Source of the DNA: G965230615 sp965230615 | GTDB lineage: Bacteria > Pseudomonadota > Gammaproteobacteria > HTCC5015 | Length of the DNA: 64,000 nucleotides | Assembly: GCA_965230615.1 (NCBI GenBank) | Contig: OZ246012.1 | Coordinates: forward strand, 372,001-436,000 | Direction: 5' to 3' | Shown: positions 18,690-27,207 of the stretch, piece after piece | Position numbering within the stretch: position 1 is the first letter of the stretch | How the letters are laid out: every line of letters begins with the position of its first letter | Notes under the pieces: generated by a model | What the model saw: the letters and a program-made list of their open reading frames with translations, nothing else | Told to the model about the DNA's origin: nothing | The model's database searches: none | Position numbers and translations under genes: made by a program

Positions 18690-19013
18690 CTATACGATAG
18701 CATATTGTTTGCTACCTCTATAGATTGTCTTTTTCTCGCTGGCAGGTGGTTCAACTTCAAAATCTACATAAGCACGTGAACTGGCCTCAATTTCAAAATC
18801 TACCTGCGAAGAGATTGTTGAGCTAGTGCGAAAGTCTACAGGCATATTGCTCCAAAGACTCATCAGGTCGGGATCTGCACAGGTGAGTATTTGTTCATGA
18901 ATTAAAGAAGCCAGCTTGCTGTCACTAAAAGGTATTTTCACCTGATATTTGGCGTGCAATGTTTGTACGATTTTAGTTAGTAAGCATAGATATTTATGCG
19001 TTAGGGTTGGCAT
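18690..19013 (-). CDS. Small conserved protein, paralogue of the one at 16432
   Basis: 107 residues from the ATG at 19013, which has AGGAAA ~6 bases upstream. Residues ~5-80 match the 16432 product over its full length (IPFSD, QILT.AD, LW..MP.DF). A ~30-residue extension follows with two similar stretches (VDFEIEASS and VDFEVEPPA), a small internal repeat. It is convergent with the membrane-protein gene, 9 bp apart. Function unknown. Confidence 0.7.
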   Translation of the reverse strand: MPTLTHKYLCLLTKIVQTLHAKYQVKIPFSDSKLASLIHEQILTCADPDLMSLWSNMPVDFRTSSTISSQVDFEIEASSRAYVDFEVEPPASEKKTIYRGSKQYAIV

Positions 19014-19305
19014 TGTGTTTCCTATATGTATTGTAATTTTCACTATGTGTAGCCTAATGCTCTCAGCCGCAAAAAACGAGAGTACTATGTTGTGATTAGC
19101 CGATGTTTTACACTGTATTACAACTGCTGTAGAGTACAATAATGTTAAGTGTTATCAATGCTTTACATATAATTACAGGGTGGCGATTTCTCCACAGTGT
19201 TGCCTCAGGTCTATATAGCTTTCAATAGCTTGAAGATATGTCGATAGGCTTTACAAGAGCGACTGGTTAATTATGTGCTTATGTATCAACCGATGTGAGT
19301 GAGCG

Positions 19306-20571
19306 ATGTCTTCAATATCAGAAACCTTAAGTGATCTATATCGTGTAGAGTTTTCCAAGATTCTCGCAGCACTAACACGTATATTTGGAGTGGAGAATAT
19401 TGAGCTAGCCGAAGATGCGTTGCAGGAAACATTTTGTAAAGCATTATTACATTGGCAAAAATCCGGTGCTCCTGAGAACCCCGGAGGGTGGTTAATGATC
19501 ACAGCCAAAAACCATGCGATTGATGTGATTCGAGCCAATAAAAATAAATTGAAGTTTGCAGATGACTTAAGCTTTTTTCTGAAAAGTGAATGGTCTCTGG
19601 CGTACACCATTGAGCAAGCCTTTGATGAACAAGCGATTAAAGATGATCAGCTACGGATGATGTTTTGGTGTTGTCAGCCATCGATTAAAATTGATAATCA
19701 AATCCCAGTTATTTTGAGTCTGCTTTGTGGTTTTAGCCTGACAGCGATAGCACGTGCGCTATTATTACCTGAACAAACTATTAAGAAACGTTTGTATAGA
19801 GCCAAGCAGCAGCTTAAGCAATACGACTTTCAATTACCCAATGAAACTCAAATGGCCGAGTCGGTTGATACCGTGCTGGCTGTACTTTATTTGTTTTTTA
19901 ATGAAGGGCTACATTGTTCTGATGGCCAGAAAACCATTGAGATCGATTATTGCACTGAGGCAATCGCATTGCTTAACCAGTTAGTCGATGTACCGCATAT
20001 TGCTAACCGAGAAACTTTGGCCTTATATGCACTAATGCATTTTCATATGGCGCGTATTGATTCAAGAGTTGATTCAGTAGGTAATGCCGTTCCACTAGAC
20101 TTACAAGATCGTACACTCTGGAATAAAGCCCTTATCAAAATGGGTGAGCGTATTTTAAACTTAGCTGGCACAGCAATTGGCAATGATTGGGGGCGCTTTT
20201 ACTGTGAGGCAAAAATATCTCAAGCACACTGTACTGCGGCAACGTTTATGGCAACGGATTGGCCATTGATTGTGAGTTACTACCAGCAATTAATAGAGCT
20301 AACCCAATCACCTTTGGCCTTATTAAATCAGGCAATTGCTAAAACGTATGCTGGTGAGACACAGCAAGCTATCGTACAGGTAAAATCATTATTAGCCGAT
20401 GGACAATTAGCTGCATCCTATTTGCCTTATGCAACCTTGGCACATATTTATGCTAAACAAGGTGAGCAGTCACAAGCGCTAGCCTTTGCTGAGCAAGCTA
20501 AAGCTAAGGGAGGGACGCCCAAAGAGCAGCAATTGATGATGCAACAGATTGAGCGACTGCTCCAAGCTTAG
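19306..20571 (+). CDS. ECF42-type RNA polymerase sigma factor with C-terminal helical-repeat domain
   Basis: 421 residues. The first ~185 hold sigma regions 2 and 4 (AEDALQETFCKALLHWQKSG; region 4 around LCGFSLTAIARALLLPEQTI). The remaining ~230 residues are the long TPR-like extension that defines the ECF42 group, ending AHIYAKQGEQSQALAFAEQA. ECF42 factors usually pair with DGPF/YCII-domain proteins, and one lies next door at 20603-20953. Here the two are convergent rather than in one operon. No anti-sigma gene is seen, as expected, since the C-terminal extension is thought to control the factor. Confidence 0.92.
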   Translation: MSSISETLSDLYRVEFSKILAALTRIFGVENIELAEDALQETFCKALLHWQKSGAPENPGGWLMITAKNHAIDVIRANKNKLKFADDLSFFLKSEWSLAYTIEQAFDEQAIKDDQLRMMFWCCQPSIKIDNQIPVILSLLCGFSLTAIARALLLPEQTIKKRLYRAKQQLKQYDFQLPNETQMAESVDTVLAVLYLFFNEGLHCSDGQKTIEIDYCTEAIALLNQLVDVPHIANRETLALYALMHFHMARIDSRVDSVGNAVPLDLQDRTLWNKALIKMGERILNLAGTAIGNDWGRFYCEAKISQAHCTAATFMATDWPLIVSYYQQLIELTQSPLALLNQAIAKTYAGETQQAIVQVKSLLADGQLAASYLPYATLAHIYAKQGEQSQALAFAEQAKAKGGTPKEQQLMMQQIERLLQA

Positions 20572-20602
20572 CTTAGTCTGAGATGCAACTAACCTGGTAT
20601 AG

Positions 20603-20953
20603 TTAACCCATCTCTTGGATTTCGCGTACTTCGACAATGATATTAGGGTAGGCCATAATAGGACAGTCTTTGGCGATCGCAATTGCAGCATCAATATCAT
20701 CAGCACGTACGATAGAATAACCACTGACAAGCTCTTTAAGCTCGGCAGCCGCAATATCAGTCACTAGATTATCGGCATTAACCCGTTTGCCAGTATAATG
20801 CAGTGGTGAGCCCCCAGTCACTAACTGCTCAGTGGCTTGCAGTTTTGCCATCCAGGCCCCCCAACGCTCCATCGATTGCGCCATATCTTCAGGTGTGGTG
20901 TTTTTCGCCCAATCCGGATCGCCACCTTTGTAAATTAGCATAAATTCTCGCAT
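20603..20953 (-). CDS. YCII/DGPF-domain protein
   Basis: 116 residues from the ATG at 20953 (GGAGA upstream). It begins MREFMLIYKGG and contains MERWGAWMAKLQ, VTGGSPLH and VSGYSIVRADDIDAAIAIAK, the layout of DGPF-family members of the YCII superfamily (ferredoxin-like fold). These proteins are the usual genomic partners of ECF42 sigma factors, and the convergent sigma factor gene ends 31 bp away. The biochemical role of the family is not settled. Confidence 0.9.
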   Translation of the reverse strand: MREFMLIYKGGDPDWAKNTTPEDMAQSMERWGAWMAKLQATEQLVTGGSPLHYTGKRVNADNLVTDIAAAELKELVSGYSIVRADDIDAAIAIAKDCPIMAYPNIIVEVREIQEMG

Positions 20954-21454
20954 AACATGTCTCCAAAATAAGTGTTTGTCGTATGAGAAGCATTGTCTCA
21001 TCTAGACAACGAATAGGATTTAACAATGGGGACAAATTATGGCGAAAAAAATAACAAAAAGCAGCCTGGTTGGGTTGTTTGAGGGCATTTAGTGCTCGGC
21101 TGAGGTTTCAAAATAGCCTGGAAATAATCAGCCGTAGCCCTCAATCGCATGGAATGGAATGGCGTTTACCGCTAAGCTGCCAACGAGACAGTCTTGTCTG
21201 TTTTTCGGGCATGGTTCAACTCAATCCGTTAATGGTGTTAATGCTTCACGTATTCTATGTGTAAAAAATATCAGATTAACAAAGTTATAGACTAAATTAC
21301 CTTGTTGACTTGGTAACCCGACTTCCAGTAAAACACTATAAATTGGAAGTCGTGTTACTAAGCATAGGTTTATGACAATAAATAATTAGTATTGGTTAAA
21401 GAGATAAATTGCTTTTTAGCAATCCATCGTCGTATTTTAAATAAAGTATATACG
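20954..21454. other. Intergenic interval with an imperfect 15-bp inverted repeat
   Basis: About 0.5 kb without a convincing gene. It includes the leader of the YCII gene and the 46-bp inverted repeat at 21313-21358. A 64-codon frame at 21070-21264 has no ribosome site and no recognisable product. Confidence 0.5.
21313..21358. repeat. 46-bp inverted repeat
   Basis: GTAACCCGACTTCCA (21313-21327) and TGGAAGTCGTGTTAC (21344-21358) pair over 15 bp with one mismatch around a 16-base centre. No T-run follows on either strand, so it is not an obvious terminator. Confidence 0.6.
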
Positions 21455-22168
21455 CTAGCGCCGTAGCTTTAACATTAACCTTTGCTGTTGTGGCACAGGG
21501 TCTGCACAACCTTCAGGGAAGGTATTGTTGTTCAGCGGATGTGAGATAGCAAAACAAATTTGTCGTCCTGTTGCTGGGGGGTGGCGGCTAATAATAAGAT
21601 CGCTAGGGTGTGGCGGATTACTTGGGCTGTATGAGGGTCCAAAGCCCGTTGTTACTGTAGTAGCCACTCTGAATGTTGTAAAACCGCTAGTGCTGGGTTG
21701 ATGCCAGCGTTTACGGAAGTCGTCACTGTTGCCAATAGGTTTGAATTTACATTTGCCGCCTACCCAATCACCAATCAAATGCCCTCGATCAGCTAATGTC
21801 CAGTTGTTATTTCCTTCTAAACGGTAGATAGAGGTTTCTTGTTTGTAGCTCTCACATTTATCATAAGTATCGATTAACTCATTACTGATCGCATCGAAGT
21901 AAACATTATGATAGGGGTTGTTGAACGTCTTTTCTTCAACAACAAATTGCACAACGGCGCTATAGCAAGGGTAAGTATAATAGTTGGTATTGTATACAAT
22001 CGCGACGTTCGCCGTTTCATTGGTGTAAAAGAATTCCGTGTAAGAAGGTGTGACATTTAAAATATTACATGGCGGTGCAGTGATGGGAATATCAGTCCCG
22101 CCAGGTGCAGCAATCGATGTATTTGCGAATAAGCTTATAAAACATACAGCTGTCAATAATCTGATCAT
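21455..22168 (-). CDS. Exported protein of unknown function
   Basis: 237 residues with a signal peptide (MIRLLTAVCFISLFANTSIA, cleavage near residue 20). The mature part starts APGGTDIPITAPPCNILNVT and has paired cysteines, many Tyr/Thr/Asn and predicted beta strands, e.g. NVAIVYNTNYYTYPCYSAVV. The C-terminal ~60 residues are Pro-rich and end in a basic tail. No family recognised. Probably periplasmic or secreted. Confidence 0.65.
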   Translation of the reverse strand: MIRLLTAVCFISLFANTSIAAPGGTDIPITAPPCNILNVTPSYTEFFYTNETANVAIVYNTNYYTYPCYSAVVQFVVEEKTFNNPYHNVYFDAISNELIDTYDKCESYKQETSIYRLEGNNNWTLADRGHLIGDWVGGKCKFKPIGNSDDFRKRWHQPSTSGFTTFRVATTVTTGFGPSYSPSNPPHPSDLIISRHPPATGRQICFAISHPLNNNTFPEGCADPVPQQQRLMLKLRR

Positions 22169-22482
22169 ATTGAAACCTCAATAAAGGTGGATAGTAAAAA
22201 TTTCATGCTAGTAATTGGCATGATCAGTAATATTGCGAGCAGCGACAGTAGAGCATATTGATATTTGAGTGTCATCAGCTAAAAGAATGAAGTAAGCCGT
22301 TAGTTGTAAGCGGGTTGTTTATTCGTGCTCTAGCATGGCCAAGCTAATCCAATCCCTGGTGTTACCAGGTTCCAAGGAGTGGCTCGCTTTAAACACGTAA
22401 TGCCTTTAACGGTTTATGGTGTTTTTGAGAAATCTTGCAATTAATGATTGACCGAACGTTCATTCGGTGGTTTAATTAAACC
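22169..22482. other. Divergent promoter region before the TetR gene
   Basis: It holds the leader of the leftward exported-protein gene and the TetR operator at 22451-22468. A small perfect hairpin (CCTGGT, GTT, ACCAGG at 22355-22369) is also present. Nothing else seen. Confidence 0.5.
22451..22468. promoter_or_regulatory. Probable TetR operator upstream of the TetR gene
   Basis: ACCGAACGTTCATTCGGT is a near-palindrome 14 bases before the tetR start codon. A close copy in reverse orientation (14 of 18 bases) lies at 23098-23115 before the SDR gene, which supports one repressor controlling both units. Confidence 0.7.
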
Positions 22483-23055
22483 ATGAAGACTGAATTGAGT
22501 GACAAACGCCAAGCGATCTTAGATGCCACTTTGCAGCTGGTTGCCAAGCAAGGCCTGCATAACACGCCTATGTCGCAGGTAAGCAAAACCGCAGGGGTTT
22601 CCGCTGGTGCTATTTATCATTACTTTGCCAGTAAAGATATATTAATCAATGAGTTATATGTAGAAGTTAAACAAGAAATTAATAAGGCAATCTTTACGAG
22701 TATCGATGGTGACTTATCAGTAAAAGAGCAGTTCTTACAGATGTGGCTGATCTCGTTTAGGTATTTTGAGCAGCATGCTGAAGCGTTTAACTTTATTGAG
22801 CAGTGTGCTAATTCACCGCTGATTACAGCTGAAACCAAAGATAAAGTGCTGCAGTTGAGCCACAATGCTTTCGAGTTTGTTGAGCAGGCTATTGCCCAAG
22901 GCCTATTAAAGCCAATGGGCAGCCATTTAATATTGGCGTTGACCTATGGCGCAATTGTCAGTTTGTTGAAGCTCAAGCATGAGGACCCAGAGGCTGTTGA
23001 TGAACAGGCTCAGCAGGCCGTTGCCTTGTTTTGTTGGGACGGTATCGCCGTTTGA
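22483..23055 (+). CDS. TetR-family transcriptional regulator
   Basis: 190 residues. The N-terminal helix-turn-helix is typical: RQAILDATLQLVAKQGLHNT, then VSKTAGVSAGAIYHYFASKD. The ~140-residue ligand-binding part is helical and diverged. Operator-like sites sit before its own start and before the downstream SDR gene, so it probably represses itself and the SDR-metallohydrolase pair until a lipophilic ligand appears. The ligand is unknown. Confidence 0.92.
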   Translation: MKTELSDKRQAILDATLQLVAKQGLHNTPMSQVSKTAGVSAGAIYHYFASKDILINELYVEVKQEINKAIFTSIDGDLSVKEQFLQMWLISFRYFEQHAEAFNFIEQCANSPLITAETKDKVLQLSHNAFEFVEQAIAQGLLKPMGSHLILALTYGAIVSLLKLKHEDPEAVDEQAQQAVALFCWDGIAV

Positions 23056-23097
23056 ATGAATGACTTAGCCCTGCGGGGCTAAAAAATTTACTTATAT

Positions 23098-23115
23098 TTC
23101 GAATGAATATTCGGT
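23098..23115. promoter_or_regulatory. Probable TetR operator upstream of the SDR operon
   Basis: TTCGAATGAATATTCGGT matches the reverse complement of the site at 22451-22468 in 14 of 18 positions. It lies about 170 bp before the SDR start. Confidence 0.6.
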
Positions 23116-23285
23116 CGGTATCGAGTAAAACAAGTAATCTGGTGTTAAGCCGTAACAGCATACGGCGCTCGTGTAGCAAATAAAGCGTGAGCCGAGCTGG
23201 CCACAAACCTAAAACACGGCAGTCATTGTAAATAAGGCTTGGTGCAATGAAGCCGCTTTGATTTTACCTTAATGAGGAGGTTGTG

Positions 23286-24101
23286 ATGCGTAATAAAACA
23301 GTACTCGTAACAGGCGCTTCATCTGGCATGGGTTGGGACTTTGCCAAAGCGTTGGCTGAGCAAGGCTTTAAAGTATATGCCGCCGCCAGACGTTTAGAAA
23401 AAATGGAAGGCCTGAAAGCTTATGGTGTCATTCCTATCAAAATGGATATTAGCAAGGAAGAAGATATACAAGCCTGTGTTGCCCAAATTACAGCAGCCAA
23501 TGGTGGCATTGATATTCTTATAAACAATGCAGGCTTTGGTATGTATGGTGCGGTTGAAGATACCCCGGTTGATAAAGCCCGTTATCAATTTGAGGTAAAC
23601 CTTTTTGGCCTGGCCACCTTAACGCAAAGTGTCTTGCCTTACATGCGTGAAAAAGGGGCCGGTAAGATTATCAATGTAACTTCTATCGGTGGCAAGATCT
23701 ATGCGCCACTCGGTGCCTGGTACCACGCAACTAAACATGCGTTGGAAGGTTGGAGCGACTGTTTAAGAGTAGAAGTGCAAAGCTTCGGTATTGATGTGGT
23801 TATTATCGAGCCGGGTGCAATTGCAACGGAGTTTAATGCTGTGATGGCAGATAATCTTTATGCTCATTCACTCAATGGCCCTTATCAATCCATTGCAGAA
23901 AAACTTGATAATGCGCAAAAGCAAGCCGCAGGTATTGCTTCGCCACCCAGTGTAATTACTAAACTGGTTTGCAAGGCGATTAATGCTAAAAAACCCAAAA
24001 CCCGTTATGCCGCGGGTAAATATGCCGGGATGCTATTGTTTTTTCGTCATTACTTAAGTGATAGGGCGTTTGATCGGCTGATTATGAGTATGGTGAGGTA
24101 A
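23286..24101 (+). CDS. Short-chain dehydrogenase/reductase (classical SDR)
   Basis: 271 residues from an ATG with GGAGG 6 bases upstream; an in-frame GTG directly before it is unlikely. Classical SDR features: cofactor motif TGASSGMG at 9-16, NNAG at 80-83, catalytic Ser133, Tyr146 and Lys150 (YHATK). NADP preference is suggested by AARR after the second strand. The substrate is unknown. It forms an operon with the metallohydrolase gene 3 bp downstream and is probably under the TetR regulator. Confidence 0.94.
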   Translation: MRNKTVLVTGASSGMGWDFAKALAEQGFKVYAAARRLEKMEGLKAYGVIPIKMDISKEEDIQACVAQITAANGGIDILINNAGFGMYGAVEDTPVDKARYQFEVNLFGLATLTQSVLPYMREKGAGKIINVTSIGGKIYAPLGAWYHATKHALEGWSDCLRVEVQSFGIDVVIIEPGAIATEFNAVMADNLYAHSLNGPYQSIAEKLDNAQKQAAGIASPPSVITKLVCKAINAKKPKTRYAAGKYAGMLLFFRHYLSDRAFDRLIMSMVR

Positions 24102-24104
24102 TCT

Positions 24105-25337
24105 ATGATGCAACTATTACAAGAAAATGTAACTCAGCAGCACCTCTTGCAAGAATGGGTAATACCTTCCTTTTTAAAGTGGAGTGTTGTTAGCGTAAAA
24201 GTCTTTTTTGTGTTTTGCCTGCTAATCGCTATTGTCGGTTTTATAGGGTATATGAGCTATAAAAATTTAGATGCTGTTGGGCATGAACCGAGCGATGTCG
24301 CGATTTCGGCCTATGGGTATTCTGATAATTTTGAAAAGAGCAAACTGCGCTTTGTAAATAGTAATCAAGCGAGTGTTGATGCCTTATGGGCACGATCATT
24401 CTCTTTTGAAAATATTAGTCAGTCAATTAAGGGGTTGTTGAGTACCTTGTTTAGCCCTCAGCAAAAGTCACCACTGGATGATTTGCCCTATAAACAAGCT
24501 GATATCACTGCCATAACGCAGTCAACCTCAGGTGTGCAGTTGATGTGGATTGGTCATAGCTCCTTTGTTGGTAACTTTGATGGCGCTGTGGTTTTACTAG
24601 ACCCTGTATTTGAACATGCAGGTCCTTTGCGTTTTATCGGGAAACGCTTTCAGCAGGCGGTTATTAAGCGGCAAGATCTTAGCCGGGTTGATTATATTGT
24701 ATTGAGTCACGATCACTTCGACCATACCGAGGCATCAACGGTGCGCTATTATGCAGAAAAAGATACGACCTTTATTGTGCCGTTGGGTATGAGGCATCAC
24801 CTTAAGTTTTGGGGCGTGCCAGAAGATAATATCGTCGAGCTGGACTGGTGGCAATCTTGGTCTGCCAATGGCGTTACCTTTAATGCAACGCCAGCGCAAC
24901 ATTTCTCCGGACGTGGTAGCTTAAGCTCAAATAAAACGCTGTGGGCATCCTGGGTGATTGAGTCTGCTAGTGGCCGTGTTTTCTTTAGCGGTGATACTGG
25001 CTATAGCGAGCACTTTAAACAAATTGGCCAAGCTTTTGGCGATATTGATTTGGCGTTATTGGAGAACGGTCAATATGATGAGAGTTGGCATGAGATTCAT
25101 ATGCTACCAGCACAAAGCTATCAGGCCTTTATTGATTTAGGGGCTAAGTTTTATATGCCAATACACTGGGGCATGTTTGATTTGAGTAACCACACTTGGA
25201 AAACACCGGCGGAAGACACGAGTCGTATTGTGCAAGCCAATACCGATACGCAACGTTATGTGACGGCGTTGATGGGGGAAGTATTTGATATCCAAGCGCC
25301 GCCATTGGAGAACTATTGGTGGGAGGCGTTGAGATAG
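24105..25337 (+). CDS. Membrane-anchored metallo-beta-lactamase-fold hydrolase (NAPE-PLD/UlaG-like)
   Basis: 410 residues. An N-terminal membrane segment (~28-50) is followed by a metallo-beta-lactamase fold: MWIGHSSF at ~148, the metal site SHDHFDH at 201-207, FSGDTGYSEHF and a late MPIHWGMFDLS. The arrangement MWIGHSS...DPVF...SHDHFDH is typical of the NAPE-PLD/RomA branch, whose members cleave phospholipid or similar phosphodiesters. GAGG precedes the ATG. Co-transcription with an SDR under TetR control suggests a lipid-modifying or detoxifying pair, but the substrate is not known. Confidence 0.88.
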   Translation: MMQLLQENVTQQHLLQEWVIPSFLKWSVVSVKVFFVFCLLIAIVGFIGYMSYKNLDAVGHEPSDVAISAYGYSDNFEKSKLRFVNSNQASVDALWARSFSFENISQSIKGLLSTLFSPQQKSPLDDLPYKQADITAITQSTSGVQLMWIGHSSFVGNFDGAVVLLDPVFEHAGPLRFIGKRFQQAVIKRQDLSRVDYIVLSHDHFDHTEASTVRYYAEKDTTFIVPLGMRHHLKFWGVPEDNIVELDWWQSWSANGVTFNATPAQHFSGRGSLSSNKTLWASWVIESASGRVFFSGDTGYSEHFKQIGQAFGDIDLALLENGQYDESWHEIHMLPAQSYQAFIDLGAKFYMPIHWGMFDLSNHTWKTPAEDTSRIVQANTDTQRYVTALMGEVFDIQAPPLENYWWEALR

Positions 25338-25408
25338 TGGGCTTTGTGTTTAACCTGGTCAACGACTTAGCCGCATTGATTTGGCTGTGTTGCTAAAGTA
25401 TGTGGGTA

Positions 25409-25930
25409 TTTGGCTTAGATGGGGTGGTGGTGCGGGGGGGAGGTTTTTGGTTCCGGGGTTTCTGTAGCCCTGTGGCTTGTGTGTTAGTCTTTGATGGGTG
25501 ATGGTGCAGGTGTCGGGTTTTGGGCTCCGGGGTTCCCGTACCCCTGTAACTTGTGTGTTAGTCTTCGATGGGTGGTGGTGCAGGTGTCGGGTTTTTGGTT
25601 CCGGGGTTCCCGTACCCCTGTGGCTTGTGTGTTAGTCTTTGATGAGTGGTGGTGCAGGTGTCGGGTTTTGGGCTCCGGGGTTCCCGTACCCCTGTGGCTT
25701 GTGTGTTAGTCTTTGATGGGGGGTGGTGCAGGTGTCGAGCTTTGGGTTCCGGGGTTCCCGTACCCCTGTGGCTTGTGTGTTAGTCTTTGATGGGTGGTGG
25801 TGCAGGTGTCGGGTTTTGGGTTCCGAGGTTCCCGTACCCCTGTGGCTTGTGTGTTAGTCTTTGATGGGTGGTGGTGCAGGTGTCGGGTTTTGGGCTCCGG
25901 GGTTCCCGTACCCCTGTAACTCGTGTGCTT
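25409..25930. repeat. 74-bp tandem repeat array (seven copies)
   Basis: A landmark base in the GGCTTGTGTGTTAGTC segment recurs at 25476, 25550, 25624, 25698, 25772, 25846 and 25920, exactly 74 bp apart. The first copy is degenerate and the last breaks off near 25930. Each unit has closely spaced G-runs (GGGTTTTGGGCTCCGGGG) and a small GGGGT/ACCCC hairpin. As 74 is not a multiple of three, the reading frame changes in every copy, so open frames here are not genes. The array sits where chromosomal genes end and mobile-element genes begin. Confidence 0.95.
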
Positions 25931-26099
25931 ATAGTTACAAGGGGGGAGGGTTTGGCCTAACTCGCAACCGAACAAGTCCATTAAATACCTATGATTATCT
26001 ATCGATATTTATGCCCCTAACCAGCCCTAATTAGCTTGATTTGATCCGTAGTTTTGAGCGTTCATGGTGGTTACCAAATAGTCCAACACAGGAGTTTTT

Positions 26100-26303
26100 A
26101 TGACGGTAATACACATGAATCAGAGGCAGCTGGCGAATCGCTGGGGCGTGAGTGAAGCGACTTTAGAGCGGTGGCGTTCCGAGGGGATTGGCCCCAGGTA
26201 TTTGAAACTACAGGGGCGAGTTATGTATCGGGAGAAAGATATTGAGGCCTATGAAGCCAACTGCTTGAGGCAGTCTACATCAGAGAGCTATCACGGGCCT
26301 TAA
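26100..26303 (+). CDS. AlpA/excisionase-like HTH protein (copy 1)
   Basis: 67 residues, almost all one winged MerR-like helix-turn-helix: QLANRWGVSEATLERWRSEG, then a KLQGRVMYREKDIEAYE wing. AGGAG lies 5-6 bases before the ATG. Its close paralogue at 52226 opens the phage replication block. The two genes have diverged at the DNA level, so this is not a recent duplication. Such proteins act as excision factors or activators of mobile-element genes. Here it stands alone just inside the presumed left boundary. Confidence 0.85.
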   Translation: MTVIHMNQRQLANRWGVSEATLERWRSEGIGPRYLKLQGRVMYREKDIEAYEANCLRQSTSESYHGP

Positions 26304-26318
26304 TTGAGGTGACATGCT

Positions 26319-26726
26319 TTAATTCTGCCTAATAGCATGTTCGGCTAAACCTTCAATGATTCCGCATTGGTCAATTGTATTAGGCCTTTCGCAGCGATGC
26401 CGCAAAGCACTTAATTCAAGGTGGAGCTTTTTGAGCTCTTCGATACGCGATTCCACAAGGTTAAGTTGGGTATCAATCATGTTGTTCACTTCATCACAGT
26501 TGGATTCAGGTGAGCTTTGAAGCTGAATAAGCTGCTTAATTTCTTTCAGGGCTAAATCCAGAGAGCGGCAATGCTTGATAAACAGAAGTTTTTCAAGCGT
26601 GTGACTATCATAAAGACGAAAATTACCCTCTGAGCGTGAAGGGGCCGAAATGAGCCCTTCCCTTTCGTAATATCGAATTGTTTGGACAGAGCAACCACTT
26701 GATTTAGCTAATTCGCCAATTTTCAC
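26319..26726 (-). CDS. cadR: MerR-family Cd(II)/Pb(II)-responsive regulator, CadR-like
   Basis: 135 residues from the GTG at 26726 (VKIGELAKSSGCSVQTIRYY). MerR helix-turn-helix, long dimer helix, then a metal-binding loop. Cysteines at 77, 112 and 121 closely match the Cys77/112/119 set that binds Cd(II) or Pb(II) in CadR/PbrR. The divergent operator at 26737-26767 has the distorted 19-bp spacer that these regulators untwist on metal binding. It should control the czc-like operon to its right. Confidence 0.9.
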   Translation of the reverse strand: MKIGELAKSSGCSVQTIRYYEREGLISAPSRSEGNFRLYDSHTLEKLLFIKHCRSLDLALKEIKQLIQLQSSPESNCDEVNNMIDTQLNLVESRIEELKKLHLELSALRHRCERPNTIDQCGIIEGLAEHAIRQN

Positions 26727-26736
26727 TATTACGCCC

Positions 26737-26767
26737 TTGACTCTATAGTTACTATAGAGTCTATACT
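26737..26767 (+). promoter_or_regulatory. MerR-type promoter/operator of the czc operon
   Basis: A -35 TTGACT (26737-26742) and -10 TATACT (26762-26767) are separated by exactly 19 bp. Between them lies a perfect dyad, ACTCTATAG (26740-26748), TTA, CTATAGAGT (26752-26760). This is the standard MerR-family arrangement and points to the CzcI-like gene at 26803. Confidence 0.92.
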
Positions 26768-26802
26768 GCACTCACTGAATGAGACAAGTGTTTTAAGCCC
26801 CT

Positions 26803-27153
26803 GTGAAATTACGTGCCATTACATATCTACTACTCTTGCTGATGACGTTTCAGTCAGCGGCAGGTATAGCTGATATTCACACGGCGCATCAATCAGGGTT
26901 GGAACACCTTACTTTTGAAGATCATCAGCACTCAGCAGATGAGCATCATACGGACTCCATGGAGCAATCCGACAACGGGGAGCATGATTGCCACCATTGT
27001 TGTCATTGTCACGGCCATTCCACGCCAGCCATCATTATCACGATTGACCGCATATTCATGGCGAAAAGCTCCTCCCTAATTCCAGATTATTCTGACAAAA
27101 CCATTCCCGACACTTTCGAAACTTTTCTGCGCCCTCCGATCGCTAAGTCCTAA
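26803..27153 (+). CDS. czcI: CzcI-like exported His-rich protein
   Basis: 116 residues from a GTG. A signal peptide (MKLRAITYLLLLLMTFQSAA) is followed by a segment dense in His, Asp, Glu and Cys (HHTDSMEQSDNGEHDCHHCC, then HCHGHS), clearly able to bind metal in the periplasm. Position as first gene before czcCBA and the composition fit CzcI, a small protein thought to modulate the Czc system. The symbol is by context; sequence conservation in this family is low. Confidence 0.7.
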   Translation: MKLRAITYLLLLLMTFQSAAGIADIHTAHQSGLEHLTFEDHQHSADEHHTDSMEQSDNGEHDCHHCCHCHGHSTPAIIITIDRIFMAKSSSLIPDYSDKTIPDTFETFLRPPIAKS

Positions 27154-27207
27154 GCACTGTTTTTTGCCCGCATAAGCGGAAAGCACGACTTAATTTAGGA
27201 CCTATCC

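Noticed and set aside
23065..23086. Hairpin TAGCCC/GGGCTA after the TetR gene as terminator
   Set aside because: It is followed by A rather than T residues on the plus strand, and no T-run follows on the minus strand.
25409..25930. Possible CRISPR array
   Set aside because: Whole 74-bp units are repeated with no unique spacers, and no cas genes are near.
25491..25981. Open frames on both strands across the 74-bp repeats, giving Pro/Thr/His-rich peptides
   Set aside because: The unit length is not a multiple of three, so the frame shifts each copy; the peptides are by-products of base bias.
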